The notes under the pieces: model-generated
Told to the model about the DNA's origin: nothing
The model's input: only the letters and a program-made list of their open reading frames with translations
Databases searched by the model: none
Position numbers and translations under genes: made by a program
Part shown: positions 44,887-46,298 of the stretch, piece by piece
Numbering within the stretch: position 1 is the first letter of the stretch
How the letters are laid out: each line of letters opens with the position of its first letter
NCBI RefSeq assembly: GCF_024710765.1
Contig: NZ_JANJUE010000167.1
Location: 1 to 46,298, forward strand
DNA: 46,298 nucleotides
Origin: Pseudoxanthomonas sp.
GTDB lineage: Bacteria > Pseudomonadota > Gammaproteobacteria > Xanthomonadales > Xanthomonadaceae
Reading direction: 5' to 3'

Positions 44887-46298
44887 ATGACCCTGGAATT
44901 CACCCTGAACCATGACGCCCCGGCCAGCGCCGGCTTCGACTGCGTGGTGGTTGGCGCTTACGCCGACAAGACCCTGACCCCGGCCGCGCAGGCCATCGAC
45001 GCCGCCAGCGGAGGCCGGTTGGCGGCCCTGGTCGCGCGCGGGGACGTCAGCGGCAAGACCGGCCGCACCGCCCTCCTGCACGACCTGGCGGGCGTGACCG
45101 CCCCGCGCGTGCTGGTGGTGGGCCTGGGCGAGCCCGCCAAGTTCGGGGTCCCGCAGTACCTGAAGACGGTGGGCGACGCCGCCCGCACGCTCAAGACCGG
45201 CCCCTCGGCCAGCGCGCTGTTCACCCTGGCCGAGGTCGAGGTCAAGGACCGCGACGCCGCCTGGAAGATCCGCCAGGCCGTGATCGCCGCCGATCACGCC
45301 TGCTACCGCTACACCGCCACCCTGGGCAAGAAGAAGAACGACGAGCCGGGCCTGGCCCGCTTCGCGGTGTTCGGCGACGACACCCGGGCGCTGGCCCAGG
45401 GCATGGCCATCGCCGCCGGCGTGCAGTTCACCCGCGAGCTCGGCAACCTGCCACCGAACATTTGCAACCCGGCCTACCTGGCCGAGCAGTCGCAGAAGTT
45501 CGCGGCCGACCACGGCGCCGAATGCGAAGTGCTGGACGAGGCGCAGATGGAAACCCTGGGCATGGGCTCGCTGTTGGCGGTGGCCCGCGGCTCGGCCAAT
45601 CGTCCGCGCCTGATCGTGCTGAAGTGGAACAACGGCGGCGACGCCAAGCCCTATGTGCTGGTCGGCAAGGGCATCACCTTCGACACCGGTGGCGTCAACC
45701 TGAAGACCCAGGGCGGCATCGAGGAAATGAAGTACGACATGCTCGGCGCCGGCAGCGTCATCGGCGCCTTCGTGGCCGCGGTGAAGATGCAGCTGCCGCT
45801 GAACCTGGTGGTGATCGTGCCGGCGGTGGAGAACGCCATCGACGGCAACGCCTATCGTCCGTCCGATGTCATCACCAGCATGTCCGGCAAGACCATCGAA
45901 GTCGGCAACACCGACGCCGAGGGCCGCCTGATCCTGTGCGACGCGCTGACCTACGCGCAGCGCTTCGAGCCGCAGGCCCTGGTCGACGCGGCCACCCTGA
46001 CCGGCGCCTGCATCGTCGCCCTGGGCCGCTACGCCACCGGCCTGATGAGCAAACACGACGATCTGTCCAACGAACTGCTGGCCGCCGGCGAGCAGGTGTT
46101 CGACCGCGCCTGGCGCCTGCCGCTGTGGGACGAGTACCAGACCCAGCTCGAGTCCGCCTTCGCCGACGTCTACAACATCGGCGGCAAGGGCGCGGGCGCG
46201 ATCACCGCCGGCTGCTTCCTCTCGCGCTTCACCGAGGGCCAGCGTTGGGCGCACCTGGACATCGCCGGCGTCTCCAACGGCGAAGGCCGCAAGGGCCT
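44887..46298 (+). CDS. pepA: Leucyl aminopeptidase PepA (M17), 3' end cut by the window
   Basis: An open frame of 470 codons running to the window edge, so the C-terminus is missing. It is an M17 leucine aminopeptidase: the C-terminal catalytic domain has [11 protein letters not shown] (K261, D266), MKYDMLGAG (D284) and the signature [10 protein letters not shown] (D343, E345, R347). The spacing equals the E. coli two-metal site with a constant offset of nine. The N-terminal macro-like domain is divergent ([27 protein letters not shown]). Known PepA also binds DNA in Xer recombination in E. coli. ATG 44887 is divergent from lptF. Confidence 0.95.
   Translation, partial: MTLEFTLNHDAPASAGFDCVVVGAYADKTLTPAAQAIDAASGGRLAALVARGDVSGKTGRTALLHDLAGVTAPRVLVVGLGEPAKFGVPQYLKTVGDAARTLKTGPSASALFTLAEVEVKDRDAAWKIRQAVIAADHACYRYTATLGKKKNDEPGLARFAVFGDDTRALAQGMAIAAGVQFTRELGNLPPNICNPAYLAEQSQKFAADHGAECEVLDEAQMETLGMGSLLAVARGSANRPRLIVLKWNNGGDAKPYVLVGKGITFDTGGVNLKTQGGIEEMKYDMLGAGSVIGAFVAAVKMQLPLNLVVIVPAVENAIDGNAYRPSDVITSMSGKTIEVGNTDAEGRLILCDALTYAQRFEPQALVDAATLTGACIVALGRYATGLMSKHDDLSNELLAAGEQVFDRAWRLPLWDEYQTQLESAFADVYNIGGKGAGAITAGCFLSRFTEGQRWAHLDIAGVSNGEGRKG

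Overview
The window is GC-rich (by eye around 70%) and looks like a chromosomal segment of a Xanthomonadaceae bacterium, probably Lysobacter or Luteimonas-like. The main reason is a type II secretion cluster in the Xanthomonas order (xpsE-F-G-H-I-J-K-L-M-N-D). Supporting signs are LpxO, an FMN riboswitch before ribE, and a dispersed repeat with the core ATCCCCGCgaaaGCGGGGAT. No tRNA, rRNA, insertion sequence, prophage or CRISPR array was seen. Most genes are core housekeeping genes.

Layout. Positions 1-4114: the first codons of rsmI (minus), then lpoA-yraN, an FAD-linked hydroxyacid dehydrogenase and a coupled SGNH hydrolase (plus). Positions 4178-8260 (minus): an FMN-riboswitch-controlled operon ribE-ribBA-ribH-nusB-thiL. 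Positions 8404-12832 (minus): glyA, then nrdR-GNAT-ribD-methyltransferase. Thus ribD has a different promoter from the other rib genes and lies upstream of the riboswitch. Positions 13061-17347 (plus): lpxO, ettA and a purine permease. Positions 17384-19116 (minus): pncB-def.

Positions 19186-33674 (minus) hold the secretion cluster. xpsE is separated from xpsF by a secreted GH43 glycosidase gene whose promoter carries a perfect LacI-type palindrome. Most junctions from xpsJ onward overlap, and two glycosyltransferase genes are coupled to the end of xpsD. This arrangement could place most of the secretion apparatus downstream of a sugar-responsive promoter.

Positions 33778-35770 hold a small accessory operon: a divergent creatinase/M24-fold enzyme followed by a CecR-like TetR regulator. 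It is preceded by a 40-bp near-perfect palindrome (18-bp arms) that is strikingly AT-rich for this genome. Positions 35840-46298 return to housekeeping: purL, dsbC (with a lipobox), xerD, an RDD membrane protein, lptF-lptG, and the start of pepA, which is cut by the window edge.

The best candidates for something not yet described are the palindrome/M24/TetR operon, the sugar-operator-controlled GH43 inside the secretion operon, and the glycosyltransferase pair coupled to the secretin. All are inferences from context.
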